28,378 bases of DNA from an uncultured Eubacterium sp. GTDB taxonomy: Bacteria > Bacillota > Clostridia > Lachnospirales > Lachnospiraceae. The notes beneath the pieces were generated by a model. It saw only the letters and a program-made list of their open reading frames with translations, ran no database searches and was not told where the DNA came from. The translations under genes and the position numbers were made by a program. How positions within the stretch are numbered: position 1 is the first letter of the stretch; each line of letters starts with the position of its first letter. Shown in pieces: positions 15,801-24,363 of the stretch. The DNA lies in NCBI GenBank assembly GCA_900548465.1, contig URKY01000033.1:1-28378 (forward strand). The letters run 5' to 3'.

Positions 15801-18800
15801 GTTCGTTGATATTTACAGTCGAATATCTTCCATTTTCAATCTTTTCAGTGCCTGCACCCACCCAAGTAGAAGTTATGAAATCATATCTGAATAAATCGAA
15901 CTGTGCATTGTTACGCCCTGCTTTGGTCAGCCAATAATGCTTGGAGGTATCAAGATTTTCTGCTGCATTTAAATCTTCAATGGTACCGTTGAAATAATCT
16001 ATATTATCATAATGCTTAAAGACAAAGTTAAATCCACTTTTGATAGGGGCGATCTTATTGGTATCCCCAAAAACCAGACTCATTTGCTTTTCGCCGTTAT
16101 ACATCCAATCTTCTTCACCTTCTAAAGTGACATCTTCATCAATCCAAGGTACGCGGCACATCACCAAAGCACGGTCATTATCAGCTCCTTCCAGGCATAC
16201 ATAATCTGGAAATTTTGTTTTGTCGTATCCGAATGTCGGTTTGTCTCCCTTACCTGGTCCAAAAGTCATAAAAGATTTAAATTGTGGTTCGGAATTCTCA
16301 TCTTCTTGTACAAAGAACAAAAACGGTTTTTGAAGTACAGCTACACGACAATTTTCAAAACCTTCTGTATTAGTAATGGAATTACCTCCACATACAGCTT
16401 TAAATAAATCATTAAATAGAGCTGTAGAACCTATTTTATGACTTTGTGCTGAACTTGCAAAATTTACTTTCCCTACCAATTTGAGTGCTCCGGGTACATC
16501 GTTGGTTAACTGATAACATTTACCACGATTTACTCCATTCTCATCAACCCAATATCCATCTTCATTGAAGCCCCATTGTCCATTCCACCAAAAATACAAC
16601 ATAGACGATGTTCCTTGTCCTTTCTCATTCATGTCATATAGCGTACCACTATTCTCTGGTTTTCCAGGAATATGGATAATTAAGGTACCATTAAATTTAT
16701 CCTTTTTGGTATTTCCATAAGTGGCATATTTCCCTTTCCAAAGGATAACGTTGTATTTTTCATAAACAAGATCGTAGCTGATAGTATTACCATTAAGAAT
16801 ACTATTAGAATCGCGAAATGCTATTTTTTCTTCACTATTATCTAAGGATGCCATATAGTTTTGGCGCACATCATTAGCTGTGAGTGCTTTCTTATACACC
16901 TTAATACTGTAAATGTCAATGTCGGCTCCAGAACTACCAATACGGATGCCTTGTGATGTTTGCTTTCCGTCTACATATTGTACGAAAGTGTCGTCTGTTG
17001 CATAGTTGATTTCACGGTTAATAATTCCATTTAAGAAAATGCGGCAATAGTTTTGTCCGGTGCTAGATAAGTTATACAATAAATTAACCGCGATTTTAGT
17101 ACGTACACCTTCATTGTAGCCGACATCTTGATTTTTACGGGTTACTTTAGATTGGGTCATGAAACAGGCATCAATAGGTTTCATTTCCCAACCTAGCGGA
17201 TTATTATCTTTTGTGTAAGAACACATGCGTAATATCGGTTCATCTTCGTTGGTTACATTGCGAATAGCATAGTCTATTTCAAATGTAAGAGAACCTGTTT
17301 TTTGAGCTTGGATAAAGTCGGAGAACGTCTCATAATCAATTGCTATGTTTCTTCCACTAGGAACACGCAAACATTTGATCCCATTATCGTCTTCAACCCA
17401 ACCATCACTAATAAAACCAAAATTTTCAAAGGTCGCGGGAACATTCTCGCCTGAAACTGTATTAATAATAGTATCTGGGTGGGTTTCTGTATTACTACGT
17501 AGTTTTGGATTGATAATTAAATCGGCACCATCAGTCGGGGCAAAATTTTGGGAGTTATCTACATTAAAACTAATACGATCACGCAAATATTTTTCTCCAG
17601 TGCTAAATAACATATAAGCACTGAAATTCGTTTCTTTACTTTCGATTTCTATCATATTGCCAAATGTGTAAACCACACCATTTTGGGCTTGCTGTTCAGT
17701 GTAAGACAGATAATTCTCAACCTCTTGAATGTCTGTTAATTTAAAAGTAACAGGTAATACATCTGAACCTGGGTTATATATTGCCCATTGGAAAAATTGA
17801 ACGGATGTCCAGTTTACAAGAGACTCGACTATCTTGTTCAACATGATATATGGAGTTTTATTGTCAGGATCTGAAACTACCATAACCTGTGAAACAATGT
17901 GTTCACTTTCCACATCTGTGCCGTCTACAGATAACCAAGCCTCAATTTCATGTACTCCATGAGACATAACTTTAACAGAATCGCCTTCAGTGTCAGTTAC
18001 GTCAAACTGGTTTGGAGTTTCTGTGTACTCAACTTTACCAACAGCATATTGAACAGAACGTACACCGCCTTCACCACTGATTTTTAAATTTAGTGTTTTG
18101 GCTACAGCACCGGTATATGTATATAACAAAGACATAGCAGCACCAGTAATAGGCTGCTGCCACTCATTTCGGAACGTAAGTTTCAATTCTGTTTTTGTAA
18201 CACTTTGGAACACTACATAAGTTGTGGTGCTTTGTGTTTGGTCTCCGGTTACAATGATACGTAATTGACAGGTTCCGCTGTTAAGTAATCCACTAATATC
18301 TACATCTGTATAAGTATCACTGTCAGCTTCTACACTCTTAATTGCCATTGTGCCAATTGTACGCCATGAATCAGAAGCGGAAGAACGCCTTTGAATAGTC
18401 ATCGTACCGTCTTCATAGGTATTTGCATATTTCCCAGTAACAGGATTGTATGTTTGGGAAGTAAAACGCATTTTTAGAACTACGCTACCATCAATGCTTA
18501 CATAATTTGTTTGATTACTGGCCGTAGTTAATTCTACAATATTCATTACCCCCTGTTCGTCACTAATAGGGATAGTAACATCAAGCAATTTTAGTGCTTG
18601 ATTCTCATCAGGGTCAGCAAGCCATTCATTGTATGTGTTTTTATTAGCAAATGCTCGAATATGATAAAACCCATCCGGATCTTTTGTCATAGGAGGAATA
18701 TGACCAATCTTATTGTTTTCATGGTCTTGTAAATAGCTCTTTATAAACTTTTGCACAGCCTCCCCAGAGTAGGGGAGAAGATTCGTTTCATCAGGTGCTG

Positions 18801-18885
18801 CGGGGATGGTATTGTTTTTATTGCCACCCCAATCCTCTGTAAACTTGCCAACAGGAATTTCGTCAGTTCTGAATTTCTTAGCCAT
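12856..18885 (-). CDS. Giant tail adhesin, DGR target with C-terminal lectin-like domain
   Basis: 2009 residues, the largest protein here and presumably the host-recognition tail fibre. Rough domain order: N-terminal attachment (1-100); Ig-like beta domains (110-450); a LamG/concanavalin-like domain (530-675, ending ALTANDVRQNYM); a CotH-like region with KGQGTSSM (about 755) and a long conserved body to about 1350; leucine-rich strands (1377-1475); further Ig-like segments; and a DUF1566/Fib_succ-type C-type lectin domain (about 1660-2009) starting near GDYVFYDGTYG and containing WYLPSVGEL (about 1928) and YWSSSE. The VR covers the final residues (1970-2008). It lies downstream of the small tail genes and upstream of avd. 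It probably acts at the tail tip, binding surface glycan or protein. Individual domain limits are approximate. Confidence 0.9.
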   Translation of the reverse strand: MAKKFRTDEIPVGKFTEDWGGNKNNTIPAAPDETNLLPYSGEAVQKFIKSYLQDHENNKIGHIPPMTKDPDGFYHIRAFANKNTYNEWLADPDENQALKLLDVTIPISDEQGVMNIVELTTASNQTNYVSIDGSVVLKMRFTSQTYNPVTGKYANTYEDGTMTIQRRSSASDSWRTIGTMAIKSVEADSDTYTDVDISGLLNSGTCQLRIIVTGDQTQSTTTYVVFQSVTKTELKLTFRNEWQQPITGAAMSLLYTYTGAVAKTLNLKISGEGGVRSVQYAVGKVEYTETPNQFDVTDTEGDSVKVMSHGVHEIEAWLSVDGTDVESEHIVSQVMVVSDPDNKTPYIMLNKIVESLVNWTSVQFFQWAIYNPGSDVLPVTFKLTDIQEVENYLSYTEQQAQNGVVYTFGNMIEIESKETNFSAYMLFSTGEKYLRDRISFNVDNSQNFAPTDGADLIINPKLRSNTETHPDTIINTVSGENVPATFENFGFISDGWVEDDNGIKCLRVPSGRNIAIDYETFSDFIQAQKTGSLTFEIDYAIRNVTNEDEPILRMCSYTKDNNPLGWEMKPIDACFMTQSKVTRKNQDVGYNEGVRTKIAVNLLYNLSSTGQNYCRIFLNGIINREINYATDDTFVQYVDGKQTSQGIRIGSSGADIDIYSIKVYKKALTANDVRQNYMASLDNSEEKIAFRDSNSILNGNTISYDLVYEKYNVILWKGKYATYGNTKKDKFNGTLIIHIPGKPENSGTLYDMNEKGQGTSSMLYFWWNGQWGFNEDGYWVDENGVNRGKCYQLTNDVPGALKLVGKVNFASSAQSHKIGSTALFNDLFKAVCGGNSITNTEGFENCRVAVLQKPFLFFVQEDENSEPQFKSFMTFGPGKGDKPTFGYDKTKFPDYVCLEGADNDRALVMCRVPWIDEDVTLEGEEDWMYNGEKQMSLVFGDTNKIAPIKSGFNFVFKHYDNIDYFNGTIEDLNAAENLDTSKHYWLTKAGRNNAQFDLFRYDFITSTWVGAGTEKIENGRYSTVNINEQCGNIASGTDWDAINSSFKTARIALFKADAGKYFNLTETHFAMNFCKLIAASDNRGKNIYFYVDPKTHLIGWHQDDLDTIFPVNNVGQREKPYYVEEHDKNNDGGFYWNSEGNALFNQMENAFPDELRTNMRSILQAMLKLSDDGTLMGCMEKYYFYVQRYFPAVAYNEVARLVYERARTAYVSSDPENKYTNGTDPITQSLGDGLQAEMQWVARRLTYISSYAAFGDFGRRDGEGSAGSLNFRSVIKTDGTRPQFKFSIVPHIWMYPSFAIGSTLSYGVGNALSPRIKAGETYDVNVGTSDGNTNIFLNGIDYMRSIGDFTDKSLGETFNLSGARLTAFHVDGKDVVEFRPTSMTITAPLLQELVLKRVASLVGGLDLSILLKLRMLNLVGTMLSSVVLPATEYLEEVHLPGTLTSLFLDQQPNLRTITLEGADRMQSLSIGAGIVDSRTIFNLCFTGNAPLNYLKLASINWTEVSLYMINYLASITDSSVSGKIAVINNTTNRPNFNNKIDWLYHWGNVDDENNNLHITYYSTPIAAIEIKGSQYIYSTGEHTFYCKPNTTNGNDVVSIRWSLDTNLYAKIVNTSKDYCVINVSQLGDEDTLAPHTTLRCYLTKTNGEVLEASWDIGLYPRRAHLGDYVFYDGTYGPTTAGKTVVGICFYINPADANDRRMVALSNLENSGIVWGLYPQNTGQTEEWNKQYAIYPIELQDDVNYSVYDISSIANITQTGLQPTEYDDQGHTSPNYIRYDNYVDENTIDGFVNSDVKTAAVGDGIAAPGTTNTGKEELAADLAILSGAYKKGDEVPIGLAKTLKIIQHRNKILEDSGVNLPIPEATDLYTEQAMLTQYINNIIANNENLSKYQQFYYPAASKCYAYQPTVKAGEELANKFKYHNWYLPSVGELMRMYWHARQGVNYDDDKIGAIFQKAIDAGILNDFSNSWYWSSSEYSQSGSWYVGFSSGYFTFSNKCSSGMVRAVAAF
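12862..12977 (-). repeat. DGR variable repeat (VR) at the adhesin C-terminus
   Basis: The last 116 bases of sense sequence before the final Phe codon of the adhesin, matching the TR with 99 of 116 identities. The 17 substitutions change 13 residues: 12 Asn codons became Tyr, Ser, Gly, Thr or Phe and one Tyr became Cys, while one TR Asn codon is retained. The frame YWSSSE...MVRAVAA is preserved. The invariant block (coding end, 12882-12862) is the candidate IMH. The varied residues are mostly small or aromatic, as at binding surfaces. Confidence 0.97.
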
Positions 18886-18925
18886 AATTAATTATTTTTT
18901 GTAAAGCGTAATTTAAAAAAAATTG

Positions 18926-19096
18926 TTAGTTTTTCCAGCCTTCATCATTTTTCCAAGGAGATGAGTTAATCCAGAAACCAGATCCAAAGCAGGAGCGTAT
19001 AGATTGCCAAACTAATTTTGCCCCTATGTAAACTGCGGTAACTATTTTGTTACCAACTCTTATTTGACTGACATCTTTGCCATTTATCTGTATCAT
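18926..19096 (-). CDS. 56-residue tail-associated small protein
   Basis: A short frame with a perfect ATGA overlap with the preceding gene (its ATG at 19096, upstream stop at 19095-19093). The protein starts MIQINGKDVSQIRVGNKIV, then has YIGAKLVWQSIRSCFGSGFW and ends PWKNDEGWKN: two repeated short strands (GKDVSQIRVGNKIV and AVYIGAKLVW) and a Trp-rich tail. I recall similar small proteins (pattern GxKLVWQxIRSCFG) in Bacteroides phage tail operons, of unknown function. The junction, intact frame and recognisable pattern make it a real gene despite its size. The following 40 bp to the adhesin start hold nothing I can name. Confidence 0.75.
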   Translation of the reverse strand: MIQINGKDVSQIRVGNKIVTAVYIGAKLVWQSIRSCFGSGFWINSSPWKNDEGWKN

Positions 19097-19353
19097 TCTT
19101 CAAGTATGAAATAAACGGTATTTTCTTCTTTGGATTCGATTTGTTCAAAAGCCTCTTCATTTTCAATTACATCAAATGAAAGATTACCTACTTGTTTTTT
19201 GAAAGAAAAGGTGTCATTTGAGTTATTGTTTACGGCATTTATCAATTGATTAAATTCGTGAGCTGTTAAACGTCCACGGTTATTAGTTCCATTGTTTTCT
19301 TGCTTATTATTAAAATCAAGCAGGTTAGGGGATTGCTCTTGTTCTGCCGCCAT
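19093..19353 (-). CDS. Small tail protein with an ENTVYFILEE C-terminus
   Basis: 86 residues: a polar, Asn/Gln-rich N-terminus (about 1-30), a helix (LTAHEFNQLINAVNN, about 29-43) and a beta-type end with NEEAFEQIESKEENTVYFILEE. A short segment ending NTVYFI/LEE is recurrent in phage tail proteins that begin or end fibre assemblies, so it may be a tail connector or assembly factor. Three bases separate it from the stop of the 804-residue tail protein and it overlaps the next 56-residue gene, so it belongs to the fibre operon. Function is unknown. Confidence 0.65.
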   Translation of the reverse strand: MAAEQEQSPNLLDFNNKQENNGTNNRGRLTAHEFNQLINAVNNNSNDTFSFKKQVGNLSFDVIENEEAFEQIESKEENTVYFILEE

Positions 19354-19355
19354 AC

Positions 19356-21770
19356 TTAAAATATTAAAGGGAATTCATACGGGAACATGTTACCGTTTAG
19401 AAGTTCACACATAAAACAGTCTTGTCCTGATATTCCATAATTTAATGTGATACTTGGTTTTGATCTATCAATTTCTTGTTGTACTATATTGCCTTCATTA
19501 TCTCTTTGTTCTTTCCACCAATCAATCACTTCATTTTCCATATCAGGAAGATGATACCTAGTCCACTTGAATATGTAGTTTTTAGCTACATAATCCGGAT
19601 CAACTAGTTTACCTTGATAATAGACGTTAGCGGTTAAAACAGTTTGACAACTATTGTTTTTATATGATACTCCTTGACTGGAAGTAATTTCAAGTGAATA
19701 GCCCACTATATATTGTTTCCGTATTGTGAATGTAGCGGAATACTCTTCATCACTAAATTTCACGATACAACGAACTGTTAGCGAGTTACCATTATCCCAA
19801 TAAGGTTCAAAAGGCCATATTGTTAATGTCTTTCCATTTTCTCCTTCAAACGGTATATAATCATATCCTTGTAAATAATACCATTGTCGTTGACTGGAAG
19901 TAGACTGTAGGTTCTCTTCTTCCAGCGTTAAGGTAATGTCTGCCGGATTAGTAACAGGGTCGGCTCCTGTTAAGTCTCCTAAAAGAGTAAAGGTATCAGT
20001 TCCAACAATACGAATAGACTTACTGACTAATTCGTCTTTTACAGACTGGTCAAGGTTATCCCAAGTCATTGTCACATTTTTGCCAAATGTTACATCGCCA
20101 TTTTTATTCCATTTAATATTTTTATTGGCAAAATGACCAGAACCATCTGTTTTGATTAATACAGAATTACTACGAGTACCAATACTGCCTTCTCCGTCAA
20201 AATTTAATTGAAGCAATGGGTTCTGGATGGTCCCACCAATGCCACCACGATTAAACCAAGCTCCATAATCCTCTGTGTAATTAAGTATAGTGTCAGTAGG
20301 TTGGTATTGTGTGACTAGTTCTCCTGCCTCTAATTGTGGTGAAGAAAAATAAAATATTGATTCTCCTGCATTATCAGAGGTATCAAAAGTTGGGACAATG
20401 GATAGAACCAATGCTTCTTCTGCCTGTTTCGGAGCTTGTAATTCAAATGTTACCTTTTTACGAGACCATATATTCGTGTTAGCAATAGGTATTTGAACGG
20501 TTCCTATTGCTTTATCATTTTGTAAAATAGATAATTGACATGCTTGCCCCGCATATATCCAAAAAGAGAATGTATATTTTTTCCCGATATGTTGCGCGAA
20601 CCACTCTTCAGATTGGGCTATCATGCTTATGATTTTAGAGGCACTATATACATTGCCGATTCCAGTAGGGTTTTCTATTTGAGTGTCAATAGTAATTGCA
20701 GATGTAAAATTAACATCTAAAGAATTAACGAATACATTCCTATGAATTTTTCCGGCATAAAAAGTTGCAGCAAAACCATTCTCATCACCAGCAGTTAATG
20801 TTCCAGAAATATGAGCAGATTTTGAAGTAAAAAGTTTCTGTAAGTAACCTCCATATCCTTCTAATTGACCAAATACCGGATCTGTTATTCCATTCAATTT
20901 GCCAACACGTATTTTACTGGCATCGCCAAAGTTAGCAACACTAGACAGTAAGATGATATTGAAATCCGACACCCAAACTTCATCTGAAGGAGACATCTCA
21001 CTTAAATCCAGTTTTACTGTTCGCAAATAACGTCCAGAATAATCGACAGTTATTGTGTGCAACTTATATTGCCAATCTGTTGTAATAGAAGTGGTTTCTT
21101 CTCCATCTGTTCTTGTTCCATCTTGGTATTCTAATGAAACTTTACAATTGACAGCTTTATTGGCTTTGATCTTATATGAAATAAGAACGCGGTTGGGGTT
21201 TTGAACATATTTGTAGAAATCTTGTTGTAGACCAATGAAACCGTAATATATAGCGTCATTTCTTTTAAAATGACAAATGCGATTATTGTCCGCTTCTGAT
21301 AGTATGTAATCAGTGGTTACTGCTTCTGTTCCTCGTACTATATATTGTGATTCGGAATCTTCATAATCAGGAGTTGCAATATTTGAAGGCCAACATAAAC
21401 TCTCATTGCGTCCAATACCGTCAATCACATCCATATATGGGGCATTATCGTCAGACCCAGTTAAATATATGGCTCCAGATCTATTTATATCAAACAGATT
21501 GGTAATTCTGGCAAAGTCTAAGATTTCTTCTGTTTTAGGCACATCGCCTTCTAACAGTGCTCCAATGAAATACTGTTTTTCGACAATATCATTTGTATTA
21601 GAATCTACAGTCTTATCTATTCCATAATCCAATACACACATTAACGAATAAATAAGATTCTTTCCATCAAAATATTGTCTTCTAACTATATCCCCAGTCC
21701 GTAATCCTTGTGTCTTTTTAGAATCGGACTGGAGAGAAATTTTATATTTCTTGTATTTATATACAGACAT
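19356..21770 (-). CDS. Modular tail/host-specificity protein, second half of a split gene
   Basis: 804 residues from the ATG at 21770. A longer frame opens at 21821 but would overlap the upstream gene by 52 bp, and TAATG at 21772-21768 is the same junction type used one gene upstream. Residues about 1-120 (RTGDIVRRQYFDGKNLIYS, then RSGAIYLTGSDDNAPYMDV) match a segment that in many Bacteroides phage minor structural proteins follows an N-terminal fibre half. Two jelly-roll, carbohydrate-binding-like domains lie near 195-290 and 395-500 (PQLEAGELVTQYQPTD end), a KTDGSGHFANKN module near 540, and Ig-like strands after 580. It probably forms part of the tail tip or a side fibre. Confidence 0.75.
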   Translation of the reverse strand: MSVYKYKKYKISLQSDSKKTQGLRTGDIVRRQYFDGKNLIYSLMCVLDYGIDKTVDSNTNDIVEKQYFIGALLEGDVPKTEEILDFARITNLFDINRSGAIYLTGSDDNAPYMDVIDGIGRNESLCWPSNIATPDYEDSESQYIVRGTEAVTTDYILSEADNNRICHFKRNDAIYYGFIGLQQDFYKYVQNPNRVLISYKIKANKAVNCKVSLEYQDGTRTDGEETTSITTDWQYKLHTITVDYSGRYLRTVKLDLSEMSPSDEVWVSDFNIILLSSVANFGDASKIRVGKLNGITDPVFGQLEGYGGYLQKLFTSKSAHISGTLTAGDENGFAATFYAGKIHRNVFVNSLDVNFTSAITIDTQIENPTGIGNVYSASKIISMIAQSEEWFAQHIGKKYTFSFWIYAGQACQLSILQNDKAIGTVQIPIANTNIWSRKKVTFELQAPKQAEEALVLSIVPTFDTSDNAGESIFYFSSPQLEAGELVTQYQPTDTILNYTEDYGAWFNRGGIGGTIQNPLLQLNFDGEGSIGTRSNSVLIKTDGSGHFANKNIKWNKNGDVTFGKNVTMTWDNLDQSVKDELVSKSIRIVGTDTFTLLGDLTGADPVTNPADITLTLEEENLQSTSSQRQWYYLQGYDYIPFEGENGKTLTIWPFEPYWDNGNSLTVRCIVKFSDEEYSATFTIRKQYIVGYSLEITSSQGVSYKNNSCQTVLTANVYYQGKLVDPDYVAKNYIFKWTRYHLPDMENEVIDWWKEQRDNEGNIVQQEIDRSKPSITLNYGISGQDCFMCELLNGNMFPYEFPLIF

Positions 21771-23449
21771 TATGATATTTCTTCTACTAAGTCTCCGGAA
21801 CAGGCATCGCTGACCCACCAAGACCCGTTAGTCACTGATTGTTTCTGCACTTCCAATTCGTATATTCTCATTTTTTTACGAATTGTCAGATCATCAAATG
21901 TTGCACTGGTGTTGCCGGTCAATTTGTTTTGAATGATACCCCAGCCATTTCCGGCAAAACCACTGGAAAAAGTGACAGAACCTATGTCGTTGACAAAATA
22001 GGCATTACCATAGTGCTTAACTCCATTATCTAAAGCCAACCAATAGATTGAATCATCAAAGAATAGCTCGTTGGGGAGGAGGCGGGTTTTAGAATCTGCT
22101 ATTCCAATTGATTTTTTTCCTTCAATCGGTTTGTCAAAAACAAAAAAATCAGCATCTGTAGAAAACATTAAGCTGGATGATTTTCGATTTAATGGGGCAT
22201 ATAAACTTAACGATTCTACATAGCCAAATGATGATTTTATTATTTCAGAGATTTGTACTGTATCGTCATCAGCTACTTTATTATATTTAAATGGAGCTTC
22301 AACAAATACGCTATCACCATCACTGTAAAATCCTGGTCCATCTTCTGATTTTAATCTAATATAACGTCTGAATATAACACCAGAATCTTCAGACGATTTT
22401 TTATATGTTTCAATCAATATATTCCCTAAATTGTGCCCTGCCTTAAATGATTCTGGAAAATATGCAGAACCAAATTTTGAAATCATTTCATATTCACCAT
22501 CATCATCATAAATACTGGTTTGCAGGTTAATTTGTTTGGTATTATCGTCTCCCCAATTTAATATTTTGTTAGATGCAGAAAATGAGATAACATTGTTATT
22601 CTTGACATGAATAATGTAATTATCATCAAATTTTATGCCTCCTGTTACAATATTTAAATCCCCTGTTAATTGAGCTAACCGTTTGGCCGAAATAACCAAT
22701 ACACTTGTATTATCAAATCCCAAATCTACACCATACAAAGCGGTAATGCCGGATTGGAATGTGCTTGTACCTTTTACAGACAAGTTTCCGGCAACCGTTC
22801 CATCTTTCATGGTCCAGCTTACATCTTCTTTATTTGAATTCCCAGAATGATAAAACTCGTTTCCTTGATAGCTAATGCCATCCTTGGATATTTCTAAATC
22901 TCCAAGTCTAATATATCCACTACAAATAACATCGCCGTTTAATGCGATTATATCATTATCATAACTTATAACATTACAACCGTTAATGTATAATCCATGT
23001 GTGGGGAGATGCAATTCACCGTTAATAGAAACTATATTTTTTCGCTCTTGTGGATTACTTTCGGACGTTTGGTAAACATCCAATATTTTTATTCCATTGT
23101 CTCCGGCTGTAAAACCATACAATGCCTTTAATAAACCGGCCATAGAGTCACCATTTATGGAAACAAACCCACCGGTGCCACTTCCGCCGCCTTCTTCACT
23201 GCTTAAACTACTTATAATAGTATTTGCTAATAGATATGCAGAGTTCTTTCTGGTTATATTTTCATATTCATGTATTTCAAGATTGATTTTTTCTTCATTC
23301 ACGACATAACCATCCACATAATCCGAACCTGTAAAATCTGGAAGTGTTTCGTGTGAAGCTTGTTCCATCCCTGTTAAGAGTCGATTGTACATTGTTTCCA
23401 ATGCACTACCTTTCTTAATTTGTGATATACCTTCATTTAACTTTGCCAT
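21770..23449 (-). CDS. Tail structural protein, first half of a split modular fibre
   Basis: 559 residues, Gly/Asn/Ser-rich and beta-patterned. NEFYHSGNSN (about 198) is the YHSGN turn of many tail fibres, and the shaft continues with repeated short strands (TGDLNIVTGGIKFDDNYI). The C-terminus, TIRKKMRIYELEVQKQSVTNGSWWVSD (520-546, quoted in pieces), resembles the RxxMxVYELLIxxIRATNGxxxVS segment of larger Bacteroides phage minor structural proteins. There that segment is continuous with what is here the start of the next gene. TAATG joins both genes, so they are translationally coupled. It also begins with TAATG from the spike gene. The role in the tail is inferred. Confidence 0.75.
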   Translation of the reverse strand: MAKLNEGISQIKKGSALETMYNRLLTGMEQASHETLPDFTGSDYVDGYVVNEEKINLEIHEYENITRKNSAYLLANTIISSLSSEEGGGSGTGGFVSINGDSMAGLLKALYGFTAGDNGIKILDVYQTSESNPQERKNIVSINGELHLPTHGLYINGCNVISYDNDIIALNGDVICSGYIRLGDLEISKDGISYQGNEFYHSGNSNKEDVSWTMKDGTVAGNLSVKGTSTFQSGITALYGVDLGFDNTSVLVISAKRLAQLTGDLNIVTGGIKFDDNYIIHVKNNNVISFSASNKILNWGDDNTKQINLQTSIYDDDGEYEMISKFGSAYFPESFKAGHNLGNILIETYKKSSEDSGVIFRRYIRLKSEDGPGFYSDGDSVFVEAPFKYNKVADDDTVQISEIIKSSFGYVESLSLYAPLNRKSSSLMFSTDADFFVFDKPIEGKKSIGIADSKTRLLPNELFFDDSIYWLALDNGVKHYGNAYFVNDIGSVTFSSGFAGNGWGIIQNKLTGNTSATFDDLTIRKKMRIYELEVQKQSVTNGSWWVSDACSGDLVEEIS

Positions 23450-24363
23450 TATTCTGCCACTTTTACGGTTTTTGATAAAAATCCTGATATAGATGCTTTA
23501 TAGGAGTTAACTTTTGCTTGAAGGGATACAAACTTTGCCAAATTAGCTGGAGGTTGAGGTCCCATCATAGTTGGGGTCATCATTTGAGATAATGCTCCTA
23601 GCCAGTCAACCAATAAAGTTGCTAATTGATTTCCAAGTACTGCTGGTTCATTGGCACTACCGCTACCCAAATACACTCCATCTTCTTTGATTATAATTTC
23701 TTTTGCATTATATTTTGCCAAAATTTGTTGGGCATCAAGAAGTATTTGACTTTTATCATGTTGGGATAAAATATCATCAGCGGTTATTTTGAATATACTT
23801 TTATCACTTTCTCCTTCTCCTTTAGCAACTTCCGACAATATCGAAACAGGGGTATAAGTCGTGTGAGCATGAACACCTGTCTTTTCCAATTCATCTACAT
23901 CTGGAGTATCCTCTGAATCTTCCCATTCTTTTGTTTCTGTTGCTCCAATAATTACTTTGTTATGCGCGTCTACTTGTATTGTGTCTGCATGAGAGTATTG
24001 AATAACATATTCGCGTAATGTTTCAGGGTCTGTTGTTATTACGACATCCGAATAAAGATAGGGGATAACCACTAAACCATTTTCATTATTTTGAATGGCT
24101 GAAAGATATACGCCTTCATGTAAACCAACTGGAAGCCCGTCATCAATAGCCTGTTTGTCTGTAAGTGTATGAGTATATTCCTGTACATCAACAGTTCCGC
24201 ACAGTTCTCCATCTGTATGTATTTTAACAACAAAACCAGATATTTTGGCTGTGTTTTTTATAACGTTATTTCGTGGGTTTACCAATTTATGAAATGCAAT
24301 TTGTCGTATAGCATCATAAATAGCACTGTTTGCGCTTAAATCGCTTGTAATTTTATCTGCCAT
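23449..24363 (-). CDS. Baseplate spike / assembly protein V-like
   Basis: 304 residues from ATG 24363; a start at 24390 (313 residues) is also open, but its extra residues lie inside the upstream gene. About 40-130 form an OB-fold-like beta domain (ISGFVVKIHTDGELCGTVDVQEY, quoted only as pattern, then VYLSAIQNNENGLVVIPYLYSDV), the tip-binding fold of gpV and gp5 spikes. A segment near 170-250 follows with repeated short strands, then EPAVLGNQLATLLVDWLGALSQMM and a helical C-terminus. In contractile phages the spike sits on the hub, and the hub-like gene lies directly upstream. Catalytic residues of a lysozyme domain are not evident. Confidence 0.6.
   Translation of the reverse strand: MADKITSDLSANSAIYDAIRQIAFHKLVNPRNNVIKNTAKISGFVVKIHTDGELCGTVDVQEYTHTLTDKQAIDDGLPVGLHEGVYLSAIQNNENGLVVIPYLYSDVVITTDPETLREYVIQYSHADTIQVDAHNKVIIGATETKEWEDSEDTPDVDELEKTGVHAHTTYTPVSILSEVAKGEGESDKSIFKITADDILSQHDKSQILLDAQQILAKYNAKEIIIKEDGVYLGSGSANEPAVLGNQLATLLVDWLGALSQMMTPTMMGPQPPANLAKFVSLQAKVNSYKASISGFLSKTVKVAE

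Noticed and set aside
21771..21821. 17-residue N-terminal extension of the 804-residue tail protein
   Set aside because: It would overlap the upstream gene by 52 bp, while TAATG coupling is used at the neighbouring junction too.
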